Shown here piece by piece: positions 1 through 10,654 of a stretch of DNA of 28,618 bases; position 1 is the stretch's first letter, and each line of letters opens with the position of its first letter. Position numbers and translations under genes: made by a program. Source of the stretch: Baumannia cicadellinicola str. Hc (Homalodisca coagulata) (GTDB lineage: Bacteria > Pseudomonadota > Gammaproteobacteria > Enterobacterales > Enterobacteriaceae). The DNA lies in NCBI RefSeq assembly GCF_000013185.1, contig NC_007984.1, forward strand, positions 657,577 through 686,194, in the 5' to 3' direction. Below the pieces are notes generated by a model. It was not told the origin of the DNA. It saw only the letters and a list, made by a program, of their open reading frames with translations, and made no database searches.

Positions 1-1562
1 TCTCCTGGTATACCTTTTGGTAGCTCGATCGTAGAGTGTGATGCGAATAGCTTAATATTACCAATGTAGCTACTATTAATATCTCCTTCATTTGCTATAG
101 CACCAACAATATGACGTACTTCTACACCATCATTACGACCTACTTCAATGCGGTATAGATCCATTTTACTAACATCTATACGCTCACGGTTATTATATCG
201 ACGTGAATTACTATGTAAACGTCGTTCAATAACAGGTTCTGGTGATAAAATTAATGGACGTTGACCATGTGCCATTTTCAAGAGCACCGCTGCTAGTGTT
301 TCTATATCAATATCTAGCTTTTCTGTTTGTTGTAGTCTAGTTAGCATCTCTCGATACATACCAATATCTCTATTTTTAAGATGATTTTTTATTTTTACAG
401 CTAATTTTTCTAAACGACGGGTATTAAGTTTTTCAGCTGTTGGTAGCTGAACTTCTGGAATATTGAGTTTCATAAGACGTTCAATATTACGCAATAAACG
501 GCGTTCACGTTGCTCTACGAACAATAGAGCACGTCCTGCTCTACCTGCACGCCCAGTACGTCCTATACGGTGTATATAAGACTCTGAATCTAGAGGTATA
601 TCATAGTTAACCACTAGGCTAATACGATCAACATCTAAACCACGAGCAGCAACATCTGTTGCTATCAAAACATCTAGACTACCATTTTTTAGGCGACTAA
701 GAGTTTGCTCTCTTAGTGCTTGATTCATGTCCCCGTTTAATGCGGCACTATTATAGCCATTTTGTTCCAATGATTGAGATACTTCTAAAGTTGCATTTTT
801 AGTTCGTACGAAAATAATGGCAGCATCAAAATCTTCTACTTCAAGGAAACGAGCTAGTGCTTTATTTTTACACCTACCATGCACCGTCCAGTAACTTTGA
901 CTTATATCGGGACGATTAGCTATATTAGATTCTATATGTACTTCTTTTGGCTCTGTCATGAAACGGCGGGTAATTCTCCGAATAGCTTCTGGCATAGTAG
1001 CTGAAAAGAGCGCTGTTTGGTGTTTAGCAGGAATTTGCGCTAAAATATTTTCTACATCTTCGATAAATCCCATACGAAGCATTTCATCGGCTTCATCTAA
1101 TACTAACCCATGAAGATGGGATAAATCCAATGTACCACGTTTAAGATGATCGAGTAATCTACCAGGTGTTCCAACTATTACTTGTGAACCTTGGCGTAAC
1201 AAACGTAACTGTACATCATAGCGCTGCCCACCATATAAAGCAACAACATTGATTCCTTTCATATATTTAGCAAAATCAGAGTAGGCTTCACTAACTTGAA
1301 CAGCAAGTTCACGAGTAGGAGCTAAAACTAATACCTGCGGAGCATTTAACTTTAGATTGATATTATGTAGTAGTGGTAGAGCAAATGCTGCTGTTTTACC
1401 ACTACCTGTTTGAGCAATACCCAGAACATCACGACCAGCTAATAAGTGCGGAATACACTCAGCCTGAATAGGCGATGGTGTTTCATAACCTAGATCTTTA
1501 AGGGCATTAAGGAGAAGAATATTCAATCCCATCTTTGCAAAAGATGTATTAACTACAGACAT
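1..1562 (-). CDS. deaD: DEAD-box RNA helicase DeaD/CsdA (C-terminus cut by window edge)
   Basis: ATP-dependent RNA helicase of the DEAD-box family; the E. coli protein unwinds RNA during ribosome assembly, mRNA turnover and cold adaptation. About 520 codons are present and the rest runs off the window start (E. coli is about 629 residues). Reading from the ATG at 1562, I see motif I AQTGSGKT, the DEAD box as VLDEADEM, motif III as FSAT, and motif VI as [11 protein letters not shown], followed by the DeaD-specific linker and the DbpA-like RNA-binding domain ([20 protein letters not shown] and onward). An AGG sits 5 bases upstream of the ATG. The N-terminus differs slightly from E. coli, but the core aligns without gaps by eye. 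In E. coli nlpI lies between pnp and deaD; here only an empty spacer does. Identity is certain; whether the C-terminal Arg/Gly-rich tail is kept cannot be seen. Confidence 0.97.
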   Translation of the reverse strand, partial: MSVVNTSFAKMGLNILLLNALKDLGYETPSPIQAECIPHLLAGRDVLGIAQTGSGKTAAFALPLLHNINLKLNAPQVLVLAPTRELAVQVSEAYSDFAKYMKGINVVALYGGQRYDVQLRLLRQGSQVIVGTPGRLLDHLKRGTLDLSHLHGLVLDEADEMLRMGFIEDVENILAQIPAKHQTALFSATMPEAIRRITRRFMTEPKEVHIESNIANRPDISQSYWTVHGRCKNKALARFLEVEDFDAAIIFVRTKNATLEVSQSLEQNGYNSAALNGDMNQALREQTLSRLKNGSLDVLIATDVAARGLDVDRISLVVNYDIPLDSESYIHRIGRTGRAGRAGRALLFVEQRERRLLRNIERLMKLNIPEVQLPTAEKLNTRRLEKLAVKIKNHLKNRDIGMYREMLTRLQQTEKLDIDIETLAAVLLKMAHGQRPLILSPEPVIERRLHSNSRRYNNRERIDVSKMDLYRIEVGRNDGVEVRHIVGAIANEGDINSSYIGNIKLFASHSTIELPKGIPG

Positions 1563-1975
1563 GTAAACCTGCCTCATTTTTTTACAATGGCCAGTCTATA
1601 TATCTTGTAGTGAAAATTTCTATTGATTTTCATAAAATGTATGAACCGGCTTTTAATTAAAGTTTCATTAAAATTGAACCAAAAATACAAGCCGTAACTA
1701 TCTCTAAGATAGAAATTAATAAGACTTATATGTTAAGTTGCAAGAATGCTCTAGTTCCTCTTAGCATAAGAATATTAAACTAAATATCTTTAATATATTG
1801 CTAAGTAGTTTTTCAACCAAATCTAAAGAAATTAATGTAATAAATGCATATATATCAAAAATATTTGTGTAAATTTCAATAAAAATTGGATTTAATATAT
1901 TCTAAACTAATATTTAGTTAAATTTTTTATTGTGAATATCAAGAAAAAACTACTAGCTAGTTATACTTCATGATA
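1563..1975. other. 413-base gene-free spacer where nlpI lies in E. coli
   Basis: This stretch is strongly A+T-rich and has no open frame with a recognisable product on either strand. In E. coli the lipoprotein gene nlpI occupies this position between pnp and deaD; I see no residual nlpI-like peptide, so the gene appears fully eroded. The spacer should hold the deaD promoter and leader and the end of the pnp transcript. One small inverted repeat (arms 1611-1617 and 1626-1632, 7 base pairs, mostly A/T) lies in the deaD leader, and a terminator-like hairpin follows pnp. I see nothing else. Confidence 0.7.
1944..1962 (-). terminator. Possible weak intrinsic terminator after pnp
   Basis: On the minus strand, starting 13 bases after the pnp stop codon, AACTA and TAGTT form a 5-base-pair stem around a 5-base loop and run directly into a T tract (TAGTTTTTT). 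The stem has only one G-C pair, so it would be weak. The position and the T tract support a terminator; the short stem argues against an efficient one. Confidence 0.35.
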
Positions 1976-4069
1976 TTATTTATTTGTGAGATTAGTATCT
2001 TTCATACTTAAACGAATACGTCCCTGACGGTCTACTTCTAATACTTTAACTAATACTATCTGGTCTATTGATAAATAGTCTGCCACTTTTTCTACTCGCT
2101 TATTAGTAATTTGGGAAATATGTACTAAACCTTCTTTATTACTACTAATAGCTATAAATGCACCAAAATCAACAATACGAGTAACTTTACCATGATAGAT
2201 ACTACCTACCTCTATTTCAGCAGTAATATCTTTTATACGACAAATAGCTTGCTGAGCTTTTATGCTGTCAGTAGCAGCTACTGTAACTGTACCATCATCT
2301 TCAATATCAATGATAGTTTTAGTTTCTTCTGTTAAAGCACGAATTACAGAGCCACATTTGCCGATAACATCCTTGATTTTATCAGGATGTATCTTAATTG
2401 TATGGATACGTGGGGCAAAAGGAGAAATATCAGTACGTGACATACTAATGACTTGCTCCATCATGTTTAAAATATGCATTCTTGCATCTTTTGCTTGATT
2501 TAATGCTAATTGTATAATATTATTGGTTATACCTTTTGTTTTTATATCCATTTGTAATGCTGTAATTCCATTTTTACTACCAGCAACTTTAAAGTCCATA
2601 TCACCAATGTAATCTTCATTACTGAGAATATCAGATAGTATAACAAAGTTATTATCTTCTTTTATCAAACCCATAGCTACCCCAGCTACTGCAGCTTTAA
2701 TAGGTACTCCAGCATCCATTAGTGCTAGAGAAGTACCACATACAGAAGCCATAGAAGAAGAACCATTAGATTCTGTTATTTCTGAAACTACTCGTACAGT
2801 ATACGGAAATTCATTAGCTGTCGGCATTACAGCTAATATCCCGCGTTTTGCAAGACGTCCATGACCTATCTCACGACGTTTTGGTGAACCAACTAAACCA
2901 ATTTCACCAACACAATATGGAGGAAAGTTATAATGTAGCAAGAAACGGTCAGTACGTTCCCCAATTAGCTCATCTATATTTTGTGCATTACGTTCAGTGC
3001 CAAGAGTTACTGTTACTAAAGCTTGTGTTTCACCACGTACAAATAATGCTGAACCATGAGTTCGTGGTAGTATGCTAGTACGCATATCTAGACTACGAAT
3101 CATTTTATGATTACGTCCATCAATACGTAGTTTACCACCTAAGATACGGTTACGTGCTATTTGTTTTTCTAAATTAGCAAAAATATTACTTATTGTTTCT
3201 TCTTCTATTGTTTCATTTTTTTGCTGTAAAGCACTTAATACATCAGATTTAATAGTTTCTATACATACATCACGTTCTTGTTTGTCAGAAATACAAAATG
3301 CCTCATTAAGACGAGATTCTGCTAATTCCGTCACACATAACTGTAAATTAGTATCTATTACCTGTGCTTGCCAAGACCATTTAGGCTTACCTACTATAGT
3401 TACCATATGATTGATATTTTGGATAACTAATTGTTGTTGTTCATGTCCAAAAATTATTGCACTAAGCATTTGTTCTTCGCTGAGCTGTTTAGCTTCTGAT
3501 TCTACCATTAGTACAGCATTAGCTGTACTTGCAACTACTAAATCAAGGCTACTATCTACTAATTCAGCTATAGTTGGATTCAATACATATTGATTATTGA
3601 TGTAACCTACACGTGCAGCACCGAATGGGCAATTAAATGGTATTCCTGATATACTTAATGCTGCAGATACACCAATCATAGCTACAATATCTGGGCTAAC
3701 CTGTGGGTTAATAGATACTACTGTAGCAATAACTTGTACTTCATTCAGGAAGCCATCAGGGAATAAAGGACGTAGAGGACGATCTATCATACGAGAAATT
3801 AATATTTCTCCTTCACTAGGACGTCCTTCACGACGAAAAAAACCCCCTGGAAAACGACCTGCTGCATAAGTTCTTTCCTGATAATTAACCATTAAAGGAA
3901 AAAATTTTTGTCCTGGTTTTACTTGTTTAACACCTACAACGGTAACTAATACGATAGTATCTGCCATATTTACCATAACAGCTGCAGTTGCTTGGCGAGC
4001 TACTATACCTGTTTCTAGTATAACAATATGCTTACCATATTGAAAACGATGAACAATAGGATTGAGCAA
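1976..4069 (-). CDS. pnp: Polynucleotide phosphorylase (PNPase)
   Basis: 3'-to-5' phosphorolytic exoribonuclease and RNA-degradosome component acting in mRNA decay; it forms homotrimers in the cytoplasm. The 697-residue product (E. coli 711) has two RNase PH-like domains with FFRR at 77-80 in the first and the catalytic GDMDFKVAG segment in the second, a KH domain from about residue 555 with the GxxG loop IGKCGS (569-574), and an S1 domain from about 622. The acidic/alanine-rich tail of the E. coli protein is missing, so the reading frame stops just after the S1 domain. The start codon is TTG at 4067-4069, chosen because the product begins MLNPIV as in E. coli and an AAGGA lies 7 bases upstream. 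It follows rpsO by 110 bases; a hairpin in that leader may be the counterpart of the RNase III-processed autoregulatory leader known in E. coli. Confidence 0.98.
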   Translation of the reverse strand: MLNPIVHRFQYGKHIVILETGIVARQATAAVMVNMADTIVLVTVVGVKQVKPGQKFFPLMVNYQERTYAAGRFPGGFFRREGRPSEGEILISRMIDRPLRPLFPDGFLNEVQVIATVVSINPQVSPDIVAMIGVSAALSISGIPFNCPFGAARVGYINNQYVLNPTIAELVDSSLDLVVASTANAVLMVESEAKQLSEEQMLSAIIFGHEQQQLVIQNINHMVTIVGKPKWSWQAQVIDTNLQLCVTELAESRLNEAFCISDKQERDVCIETIKSDVLSALQQKNETIEEETISNIFANLEKQIARNRILGGKLRIDGRNHKMIRSLDMRTSILPRTHGSALFVRGETQALVTVTLGTERNAQNIDELIGERTDRFLLHYNFPPYCVGEIGLVGSPKRREIGHGRLAKRGILAVMPTANEFPYTVRVVSEITESNGSSSMASVCGTSLALMDAGVPIKAAVAGVAMGLIKEDNNFVILSDILSNEDYIGDMDFKVAGSKNGITALQMDIKTKGITNNIIQLALNQAKDARMHILNMMEQVISMSRTDISPFAPRIHTIKIHPDKIKDVIGKCGSVIRALTEETKTIIDIEDDGTVTVAATDSIKAQQAICRIKDITAEIEVGSIYHGKVTRIVDFGAFIAISSNKEGLVHISQITNKRVEKVADYLSIDQIVLVKVLEVDRQGRIRLSMKDTNLTNK

Positions 4070-4093
4070 AATTATATCCTTGATTTTAAAGTA

Positions 4094-4119
4094 TGCAGTA
4101 TAAGTCTATATAAACTGCA
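4094..4119 (-). promoter_or_regulatory. Hairpin in the pnp leader
   Basis: On the minus strand, TGCAGT (4119-4114) pairs with ACTGCA (4099-4094) over a 14-base A/T-rich loop that can form two more inner pairs. It ends about 24 bases before the pnp TTG start, between rpsO and pnp. In E. coli the pnp leader folds into a stem cut by RNase III, which enables PNPase autoregulation. This stem is much shorter, so a shared role is an inference from position. Confidence 0.35.
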
Positions 4120-4179
4120 AACCATATTTAATGAACTTGATATTAGTAATCACTATTAAGAAGGCTAACTTTATTTCCC

Positions 4180-4449
4180 TTAACGACGTAAATTTAGGCG
4201 TTCAATGAGGTCAGTATAACTAGCTAGATCTTTATTCTTAAAGTAAACTAGTAGTTTTCGACGTTGTGAAACTATTCGCAGTAGACCACGTCGGCTATGA
4301 TGATCTTTTTTATGTACTGCAAAATGATCCTGTAAGTGGTTAATCTGAGCCGTCAAAAGAGCAATTTGAACTGCTGTCGAACCACTATCATAATTATTTC
4401 TGCCAAAATCAGCAATTATTTTGGCTTTCGTATTAAAACTTAGAGACAT
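4180..4449 (-). CDS. rpsO: 30S ribosomal protein S15
   Basis: Primary 16S rRNA-binding protein of the 30S platform; it nucleates assembly of the central domain and takes part in a subunit bridge. The 89-residue product matches the E. coli length exactly and contains the conserved block [12 protein letters not shown] and the C-terminal IERLNLRR. An upstream ATG at 4488 is in frame, but its 13 extra residues are hydrophobic and absent from the family; the ATG at 4449 gives MSLS, matching E. coli. A GGA lies 9 bases upstream of that ATG. Gene order truB-rpsO-pnp is the E. coli order. In E. coli S15 represses its own translation through a pseudoknot in the leader; I could not recognise that structure here. 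Confidence 0.97.
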   Translation of the reverse strand: MSLSFNTKAKIIADFGRNNYDSGSTAVQIALLTAQINHLQDHFAVHKKDHHSRRGLLRIVSQRRKLLVYFKNKDLASYTDLIERLNLRR

Positions 4450-4569
4450 TATAATAATCCAAATTAATATAAAATAGATAGGCATCAATCTCTAATTTAG
4501 CCATAAAGCTTAATATATATTATTATAATCTAAGTTCCTATTACTTACAAGAAGAAGCTCTTGATAATA

Positions 4570-5523
4570 TTAAACATATTTTTCAGCTAAAAGACGCTTA
4601 GGTTTTAGTACTCCAGGCTGAGTAATTTCACCAATACCAAAAAAATACGTTGTTTCTCCTTTATTTTCGCACATTCGTACTAAACCACTTTGCCAACATT
4701 GATCTACAGCTACCATCTGACCTTTTCTTACACGAGCTACACTATCTTTTGATAATTTAATAGCTGGGAAATTAGCTACTGCACTATCTATTGGTAGTAG
4801 TAATTTATTAAGCTGTACTAAAGTATTTGGTGTTTGTCGTAGAGCTAATGTAATAGCTGTTTGTAATGATTCTAATGTGATCATACGTGCTGTATGATAG
4901 TGAGCTACTGCTAAACGACGTAGCATAGTTACATGTGCACCACAACCTAACAATTCTCCTATATCATCGATTATAGTACGGATATAAGTTCCTTTAGAGC
5001 AGTGAATTTGAAGTTCTATATGAGTATTATCCCAATCAAGAATCTGCAAATTATATATATGAACTAACCGTGCTGAACGTGGGATATTAATCCCTTTACG
5101 TGCATATTTATATAGTGCCCGACCTTGATACTTTATAGATGAAAACATAGGTGGAATTTGGTATATATCTCCATAAAATTGTTCCATTATATGTTCAATC
5201 ATGGCTTGATTAATGGTAACTGGACGGGTATTAATAATTATTCCGGTGGCATCATAAGTATTAGTTTTTTCTCCTAGCTTAGCTGAAACAATATAACGCT
5301 TATCAGCATCGAGAAGATACTTAGAAAACTTGGTAGCTTCACCTAAACAAATAGGTAGCATACCACTAGCTAGTGGGTCTAGTGCCCCAGTATGACCAGC
5401 TTTTTGGACTCTAAAGAGCCTTTTGACTTTATGCAACAAATAATTTGATGATAATCCTTCTTGTTTATCTAAGAGGATAATACCATTAATATTATGGCTA
5501 TTAATATTTAGACTAAAGCACAT
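4570..5523 (-). CDS. truB: tRNA pseudouridine-55 synthase
   Basis: Isomerises U55 in the T loop of all elongator tRNAs to pseudouridine and acts as a tRNA folding chaperone. The product is 317 residues (E. coli 314). The catalytic motif [13 protein letters not shown] places the nucleophilic Asp at residue 49. Also visible are the conserved [11 protein letters not shown] near residues 17-27, the [12 protein letters not shown] segment and [16 protein letters not shown]. The C-terminal PUA-like domain is the most diverged part. The start ATG at 5523 lies 2 bases after the rbfA stop codon, so the two are probably translationally coupled, as in the E. coli nusA-infB-rbfA-truB operon. The N-terminal dozen residues differ from E. 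coli, but there is no better start. Confidence 0.97.
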
Positions 5524-5525
5524 AT

Positions 5526-5930
5526 TTAGTTAACTATACCATTTTTTATAAGAGATTTATGATCTTCTCGTATAATTTTATTCACTAACTCATGAATATA
5601 TATACCATGAGATAATGATTGATCATAAACAAAAGTTAGTTTAGGTACTATACGTAAGTGCATGGTTTTTCCTAGTAAGTAACGAATGAAACCAGAAGCT
5701 GCTTGTAATGTTTTTATTCTCTTTTTTATTTCCTCCGAAGTTTGATTATCGTTCTGAATACCATTAAATATAACAAAAACAGTTGCCGATCCTAAGTCAT
5801 GTGATACACTAACCCATGAGATAGTAGTCTTACGAAGACGTGGATCACGAATATTATGTTGTAAGCTAATGTTTATTTTCTTTTGTATCTCATGTGCTAT
5901 ACGTTTTTTACGACTATACACGTTAGCCAT
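5526..5930 (-). CDS. rbfA: 30S ribosome-binding factor A
   Basis: Late 30S-maturation factor with a KH-like fold that binds near the 5' end of 16S rRNA and is important for processing and cold growth. The 134-residue product (E. coli 133) shows the family features: the N-terminal basic helix ending in IRDPRL, the [11 protein letters not shown] strand, and [18 protein letters not shown] followed by LTFVYDQSL. The ATG at 5930 has GGGA 8 bases upstream. It lies 68 bases after infB and 2 bases before truB. The neighbouring maturation factor gene rimP, normally first in this operon, is gone, so rbfA is the only 30S assembly factor of the pair still encoded here. Confidence 0.97.
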
Positions 5931-5998
5931 CTTTTTTCCCTTTATCTGGCATATATAATATAGATAAGCACAAAGGCAGTAAGATACTAAATTAGTAA

Positions 5999-8641
5999 TT
6001 AATTGCTCGATTTTATAATCGGAATTAATTTAAAAACTTCAATTATATCACCAGTACGAATATCAGTATAATTTTTTACCCCAATACCACATTCCATACC
6101 ATTACGAACTTCATTGACATCATCTTTAAAGCGACGTAAAGAATATAACTCACCTTCATAAATAATAATATTATTACGGATTACTCGGATATTGTTATGG
6201 CGCTTAACTATACCTTCTATTACCATACAACCGGCAATTAAGCCAAATTTAGGAACACTAAAAACATTACGTACTTCTGCTAAACCAATAATATCTTGTT
6301 TATATTCAGGCGTTAACATACCATTCATAGCTTGTGTTACTTCATTAATTAAGTGATAAATAACCGAGTAGTAATGTATATTAAGATTTTCCTTATCAAT
6401 TATACGTCGAGCAGAGGCATCAGCACGAACATTAAACCCTATTAATATAGCATTAGAAGCAGCCGCAAGAGTAGCGTCCGTCTCAGTTATGCCACCAACA
6501 CCAGAACCTATTATTTTTACCTTTGCTTTTTCCGTTGAAAGTTGTTCTAGTGCATCATTAATCGCTTCAACTGAACCTTGTACATCTGTTTTTAATATAA
6601 TATTTAATTCTAAAATGCCACCTTCACTAATATTAGTGAACATATTTTCTAATTTAGCACTATGTTTTCTGGCTAATTTTCCTTCACGAAATTTACCCTG
6701 ACGATATAGAGCTACTTCACGAGCTTTCTTCTCATCACGAACTACCATAGCTTCGTCACCAGCTATTGGAACACCTGATAAACCTAGGATTTCTACTGGA
6801 ACAGAAGGACCAGCAGTAGATAAATGGCGACCTTGTTCATCACGCATAGCACGTACACGACCATACTCTAGTCCGCATAGAATCATATCACCATGATGAA
6901 GAGTACCTTCACGCACTAATATAGTTGCTACTGGACCACGCCCTTTATCCAAGAAAGATTCAATAACAATACCACTAGCTATACCATTACGAATAGCTTT
7001 TAGCTCTAATACTTCAGCTTGTAGCAAGATAGCATCTAGTAAATTATTAATACCCGTGCCATATTTAGCTGATATATTAACAAATTGATTTTGTCCTCCC
7101 CATTCTTCAGGAATAATACCATGCTTAGTAAGTTCGTTTTTGATATTTTCTGGATTAGCTTCCTTTTTATCAATTTTATTAACCGCAACAACAATTGGAA
7201 CTTTTGCTGCTTTAGCATGCTGTATAGCTTCTATTGTTTGTGGCATTGCTCCATTATCTGCTGCAACAACTAGCACAACAATATCCGTTGTCCTAGCTCC
7301 ACGAGCCCGCATAGCTGTAAAAGCTGCGTGTCCTGGAGTATCAAGAAAAGTAATCATACCTCTATCAGTTTCTACATGGTAAGCACCAATATGTTGAGTA
7401 ATACCACCAGCTTCGCTAGCAACTACTTTAGTTGAACGTATATAGTCGAGTAATGAAGTTTTACCATGATCTACGTGACCCATGATAGTTACAACTGGAG
7501 CTCGTGATTCTGCATTATCTACAGAAGAATCTATCTTGCGATCTTTCATAATTGATTCTTCTAGCTCATTTTCACGTAGTAAAATCACCTTATGACCCAT
7601 ATCTTCGGCAACTAGTTGTGCTGTTTCTCTATCAATTATTTGATTAATAGTTGCCATTACACCCAATTGAATTAACTTTTTAATAATTTGTGAACCCTTA
7701 ACAGCCATTTTATTAGCTAATTCTGCAACAGTTATCATTTCTCCGATAACTATATCACGGTTAATTACCTGTGAAGGTTTGTTAAATACCTGCATAAGAG
7801 TACTTGATTTTCTTTTGCTTTGGCTTTTACTACTACGTCCAACAGCTCGTGCTTCTTCACGATTTTTTTTAAACTCAGATAAACGATAAGTTTTTTGCTT
7901 TGAAACTTTATTTCCTCTAGTCCGGCGTTCATTTTCTATTTTTCTATTATTCTCGTCTTCTACTATACTAGCGTAGTGATAATTGCTAAGATTATCATCA
8001 ATCGTGTCGTCTTCGGCTAATTCTGGTGTTGTCATCCAAATGCTATCATTATGTTCAGCAAATTGGCGTGCTTCTTCAGCAATTTGGCGCGCTTTTTCTT
8101 CTACCTTACGACGAGTTTCCTCTTCAGCTTGATGTTTTAACTCTGCTGCTTTAGCTTCTAAAATAGCTTTTTCTGATATTTGTCTTGATTTTTTAATCAG
8201 GTTATTCTGGTTATTCACAATATTATTTTTGGCTATTTTACTCTGTTGCTTTGGTGTGAGTATAAATTTTGTTTTTGGAGACGCTTCCGCATTATTTTTC
8301 ACTTCTTGTGTATTATTTGGTAGAATATTTTCTTTAATTGTTAGGATTGAATCATGAGCTACAGGTTGTATATATATGTGTTTTTTACGTACTTCTACTT
8401 GTACTGATTTACTTCTGCCACTAGTACTAGCAATATTTAATGTACTACGTGTTTTACGTTGTAAAGTTAATGGTGTGTTACTAAGTTCATATTTAAGATA
8501 TGCTAGTAAGGTTTCTTTTTCCTGTTGAGTTACATAATCTCTAGCTGTTTTATGAAAACCAACATTAGAAAACTGTTGTACTAGGTGATCTACAGAAATT
8601 TGCATTTCTACGGCAAGCGATTTTACGGTTACATTTTTCAT
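5999..8641 (-). CDS. infB: Translation initiation factor IF-2
   Basis: GTPase that brings initiator fMet-tRNA to the 30S subunit and promotes 70S joining. From the chosen start the product has 880 residues (E. coli 890). In order it has an N-terminal IF2N module ([13 protein letters not shown]), a long lysine/glutamate-rich linker from about 90 to 285 that is the most diverged part, a second IF2N-like module, then the G domain with GHVDHGKT (388-395), DTPGH (434-438) and NKID (488-491), and C-terminal beta-barrel and fMet-tRNA-binding domains that are very E. coli-like. An in-frame ATG at 8656 would add five residues (MEKNN). I prefer 8641 because its [10 protein letters not shown] aligns with E. 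coli MTDVTIKTLA and a GGA lies upstream, while no ribosome binding site precedes 8656. It follows nusA by 26 bases. Confidence 0.97.
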   Translation of the reverse strand: MKNVTVKSLAVEMQISVDHLVQQFSNVGFHKTARDYVTQQEKETLLAYLKYELSNTPLTLQRKTRSTLNIASTSGRSKSVQVEVRKKHIYIQPVAHDSILTIKENILPNNTQEVKNNAEASPKTKFILTPKQQSKIAKNNIVNNQNNLIKKSRQISEKAILEAKAAELKHQAEEETRRKVEEKARQIAEEARQFAEHNDSIWMTTPELAEDDTIDDNLSNYHYASIVEDENNRKIENERRTRGNKVSKQKTYRLSEFKKNREEARAVGRSSKSQSKRKSSTLMQVFNKPSQVINRDIVIGEMITVAELANKMAVKGSQIIKKLIQLGVMATINQIIDRETAQLVAEDMGHKVILLRENELEESIMKDRKIDSSVDNAESRAPVVTIMGHVDHGKTSLLDYIRSTKVVASEAGGITQHIGAYHVETDRGMITFLDTPGHAAFTAMRARGARTTDIVVLVVAADNGAMPQTIEAIQHAKAAKVPIVVAVNKIDKKEANPENIKNELTKHGIIPEEWGGQNQFVNISAKYGTGINNLLDAILLQAEVLELKAIRNGIASGIVIESFLDKGRGPVATILVREGTLHHGDMILCGLEYGRVRAMRDEQGRHLSTAGPSVPVEILGLSGVPIAGDEAMVVRDEKKAREVALYRQGKFREGKLARKHSAKLENMFTNISEGGILELNIILKTDVQGSVEAINDALEQLSTEKAKVKIIGSGVGGITETDATLAAASNAILIGFNVRADASARRIIDKENLNIHYYSVIYHLINEVTQAMNGMLTPEYKQDIIGLAEVRNVFSVPKFGLIAGCMVIEGIVKRHNNIRVIRNNIIIYEGELYSLRRFKDDVNEVRNGMECGIGVKNYTDIRTGDIIEVFKLIPIIKSSN

Positions 8642-8667
8642 GTTATTTTTTTCCATGCTACGTGTTA

Positions 8668-10155
8668 TTACACTTGGTCACCAAACCAGCAAATCTTACG
8701 TGCTGCCATAATTAGTTCTCCTGCTTGCTCACTGCTTAATCCTTCAATATTTAATAAATCATCTATGCCTTGTTCTGCAAGATTTTCTAATGTGCATATA
8801 CCACGAGCAGCTAATTTAAAAGCAATATGACGTTCAAGTTTTGATAATTCTAATAAGTCTTGATCTGGTTTTTTTGCTAGGTTATTTTCTTGCATAGTAA
8901 TAGTAAGCTGTGTAATAGCTTGTTTTGCTTTTTTCCGTAATTCTTCGACTATATTTTCATCTAATTTATCTATAACTAGTAATTCTTTAATAGGTACATA
9001 GGCAAGCTCTTCAAGCGAAGAGATGCCTCCTTCTATAAGAATTGTAGCTAATTCTTCATTGATATTAAGGGTTTTAGTAAAAATCTCAATAGCAGCAGAG
9101 GTTTCAGCTCTATGTTTTTCCTGCATCTCAGATAATGTAATTACATTTAGTTCCCATCCACTTAGCTGAGAAGCTAAACGAACGTTTTGTCCATTACGAC
9201 CTATAGCTTGAGCAAGATTACTTTCTTCTACCGCAATATCCATTATTTGTGTATCTTCATCTACTATTATAGAAGCAACATCCGCAGGAGCCATAGCATT
9301 AATCACAAACTGAACCGGATTATCATCCCATAAAACAATATCAATGCGTTCTCCGCCTAGTTCACTAGACACTGCTTGTACACGTGCACCTCGCATACCT
9401 ACACATGCACCAACAGGATCGATTCTTTTATCATTTGTTTTTACCGCAATTTTGGCTCGGGAGCCTGGATCACGAGCAACAGCCTTAATTTCAATTAATT
9501 CTTCACCTATTTCTGGTACCTCGATGCGAAATAACTCTACTAGCATTTCTGGACAAGTTCGACTAACGAATAACTGTGTACCACGTACTTCCGGACGTAT
9601 GGAATAAAGTACTCCTCGTATACGATCACCAATACGAAAATTCTCACGTGGTAACATATCTTCACGATTAATAATAGCTTCAGCATTATTTCCTATATCA
9701 ATACTCATGTTATCGCGATGTACTTTCTTCACTAAACCTATTAGTATTTGACCTTTATACTTACGAAATTGCTCAATAATCATTGCTCGTTCAGCAGCTC
9801 GTACTTTTTGTACAATAACCTGTTTAGCAGTTTGAGTCGTAATACGATCGAATGTAACTGATTCAATTATATCTTCAATGTAACCACCGACTTGTGCATT
9901 TGGGTTATCAAATTTTGCTGCTTCTAGCGTTATTTCGCGAGTTGGCTGGGTTACTTTTTCTACTATTAGCCAACGACGCAACGTTTCGAAATCACCAGAC
10001 TTACGATCGATGTTAATGCGAACTTCAATTTCTTGTTCATATTTTTTTTTTGTCGCAGTAGCTAGAGCTGTCTCAAGTGCTTCGAAAATCTTTTCTCGCG
10101 GAACAGATTTTTCATTAGATACTGCTTCAACAACAGCAAGAATTTCTTTATTCAT
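8668..10155 (-). CDS. nusA: Transcription termination/antitermination factor NusA
   Basis: RNA polymerase-binding elongation factor that modulates pausing, intrinsic termination and antitermination. The 495-residue product has exactly the E. coli length. It has the N-terminal RNAP-binding domain ([16 protein letters not shown]), an S1 domain from about 135 to 200, two KH domains with [20 protein letters not shown] and [15 protein letters not shown], and two C-terminal acidic helical repeats ending in ICWFGD. A GAGG lies 8 bases before the ATG. Normally rimP precedes nusA; here nusA is preceded by 205 bases containing an intrinsic terminator and then the initiator tRNA gene. That makes NusA-dependent control of its own read-through conceivable, but this is an inference. 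Codons near residue 36 include a run of ten A bases. Confidence 0.98.
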   Translation of the reverse strand: MNKEILAVVEAVSNEKSVPREKIFEALETALATATKKKYEQEIEVRINIDRKSGDFETLRRWLIVEKVTQPTREITLEAAKFDNPNAQVGGYIEDIIESVTFDRITTQTAKQVIVQKVRAAERAMIIEQFRKYKGQILIGLVKKVHRDNMSIDIGNNAEAIINREDMLPRENFRIGDRIRGVLYSIRPEVRGTQLFVSRTCPEMLVELFRIEVPEIGEELIEIKAVARDPGSRAKIAVKTNDKRIDPVGACVGMRGARVQAVSSELGGERIDIVLWDDNPVQFVINAMAPADVASIIVDEDTQIMDIAVEESNLAQAIGRNGQNVRLASQLSGWELNVITLSEMQEKHRAETSAAIEIFTKTLNINEELATILIEGGISSLEELAYVPIKELLVIDKLDENIVEELRKKAKQAITQLTITMQENNLAKKPDQDLLELSKLERHIAFKLAARGICTLENLAEQGIDDLLNIEGLSSEQAGELIMAARKICWFGDQV

Positions 10156-10202
10156 CCTAGTTGCCTCAGTAAAATATTAAAATACTATACTAACTTTTAC
10201 GC

Positions 10203-10222
10203 TGCTAAATAGTGCTAAATAG
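10203..10222. repeat. Tandem 10-base direct repeat in the nusA leader
   Basis: TGCTAAATAG occurs twice head to tail, followed by a partial third TGCTAG at 10225-10230. It lies between the metY terminator and the nusA start. The function is unknown. It may be an expansion left from the deletion of rimP, or simple sequence drift. Confidence 0.7.
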
Positions 10223-10260
10223 GCTGCTAGTCTGTTTATGTTCTGGATAAACAAAAAAAC

Positions 10261-10286
10261 AAATGCCCCGATATTTCGGGGCATTT
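10261..10286 (-). terminator. Strong intrinsic terminator between metY and nusA
   Basis: AAATGCCCCGA (10261-10271) and TCGGGGCATTT (10276-10286) form a perfect 11-base-pair stem with a 4-base loop. On the minus strand the stem is followed at once by GTTTTTTTGTTT, the layout of a factor-independent terminator; on the plus strand no comparable T tract follows. It lies 75 bases after the 3' end of the initiator tRNA gene and about 105 bases before nusA. It is the only G+C-rich hairpin I see outside the tRNA genes. Transcription of nusA-infB must either read through it or start downstream. Confidence 0.85.
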
Positions 10287-10360
10287 ATTAATAATATATA
10301 ATAATAAATAACATTTACTAGAGATTTTTATAATTTCTATCTGAATTCTTTAAAAATAAG

Positions 10361-10437
<77 letters not shown>

Positions 10438-10497
10438 TAATAAGGAGTTATTATATGTTAATAACAAGTAATAAATCAAACATTATCTTAATGTACC

Positions 10498-10588
10498 TGG
10501 TACCGAGGACGGGACTTGAACCCGTAAGCTTTATATCGTAAGCACTACCACCTCAAGGTAGCGTGTCTACCAATTTCACCACCTCGGT
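10498..10588 (-). tRNA. leuU: tRNA-Leu (GAG)
   Basis: A class II tRNA of 91 bases including an encoded CCA. The anticodon stem-loop CTACCTTGAGGTGGTAG carries anticodon GAG (10552-10554), reading CUC and CUU. The acceptor arm ACCGAGG/CCTCGGT is fully paired, with A1-U72 where E. coli leuU has G1. The variable arm GCTTACGATATAAAGC is four bases longer than in E. coli and forms a 4-pair stem. It lies 66 bases downstream of secG, as in E. coli, and is probably cut out of a secG-leuU-metY transcript. In E. coli argG and yhbX separate leuU from metY; here only 60 bases do. Confidence 0.96.
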
Positions 10589-10654
10589 TTTTCTTAATAA
10601 TCAACAAGTATTTTTTAATGCTACTTCTAGTATAGAAGTAAATTTTAGTAAAAA

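Noticed and set aside
1563..1975. Search for nlpI pseudogene remnant
   Set aside because: No frame gives lipoprotein or TPR-like peptides; the spacer is featureless apart from weak hairpins.
4450..4488. Thirteen-residue upstream extension of rpsO
   Set aside because: Hydrophobic residues encoded by spacer sequence; S15 in E. coli starts exactly at MSLS and has 89 residues.
8585..8830. Plus-strand open frame spanning the infB-nusA junction
   Set aside because: Antisense to two highly conserved genes; the product has no recognisable domain. Other plus-strand frames inside pnp, infB, nusA, folP and ftsH were dropped for the same reason.
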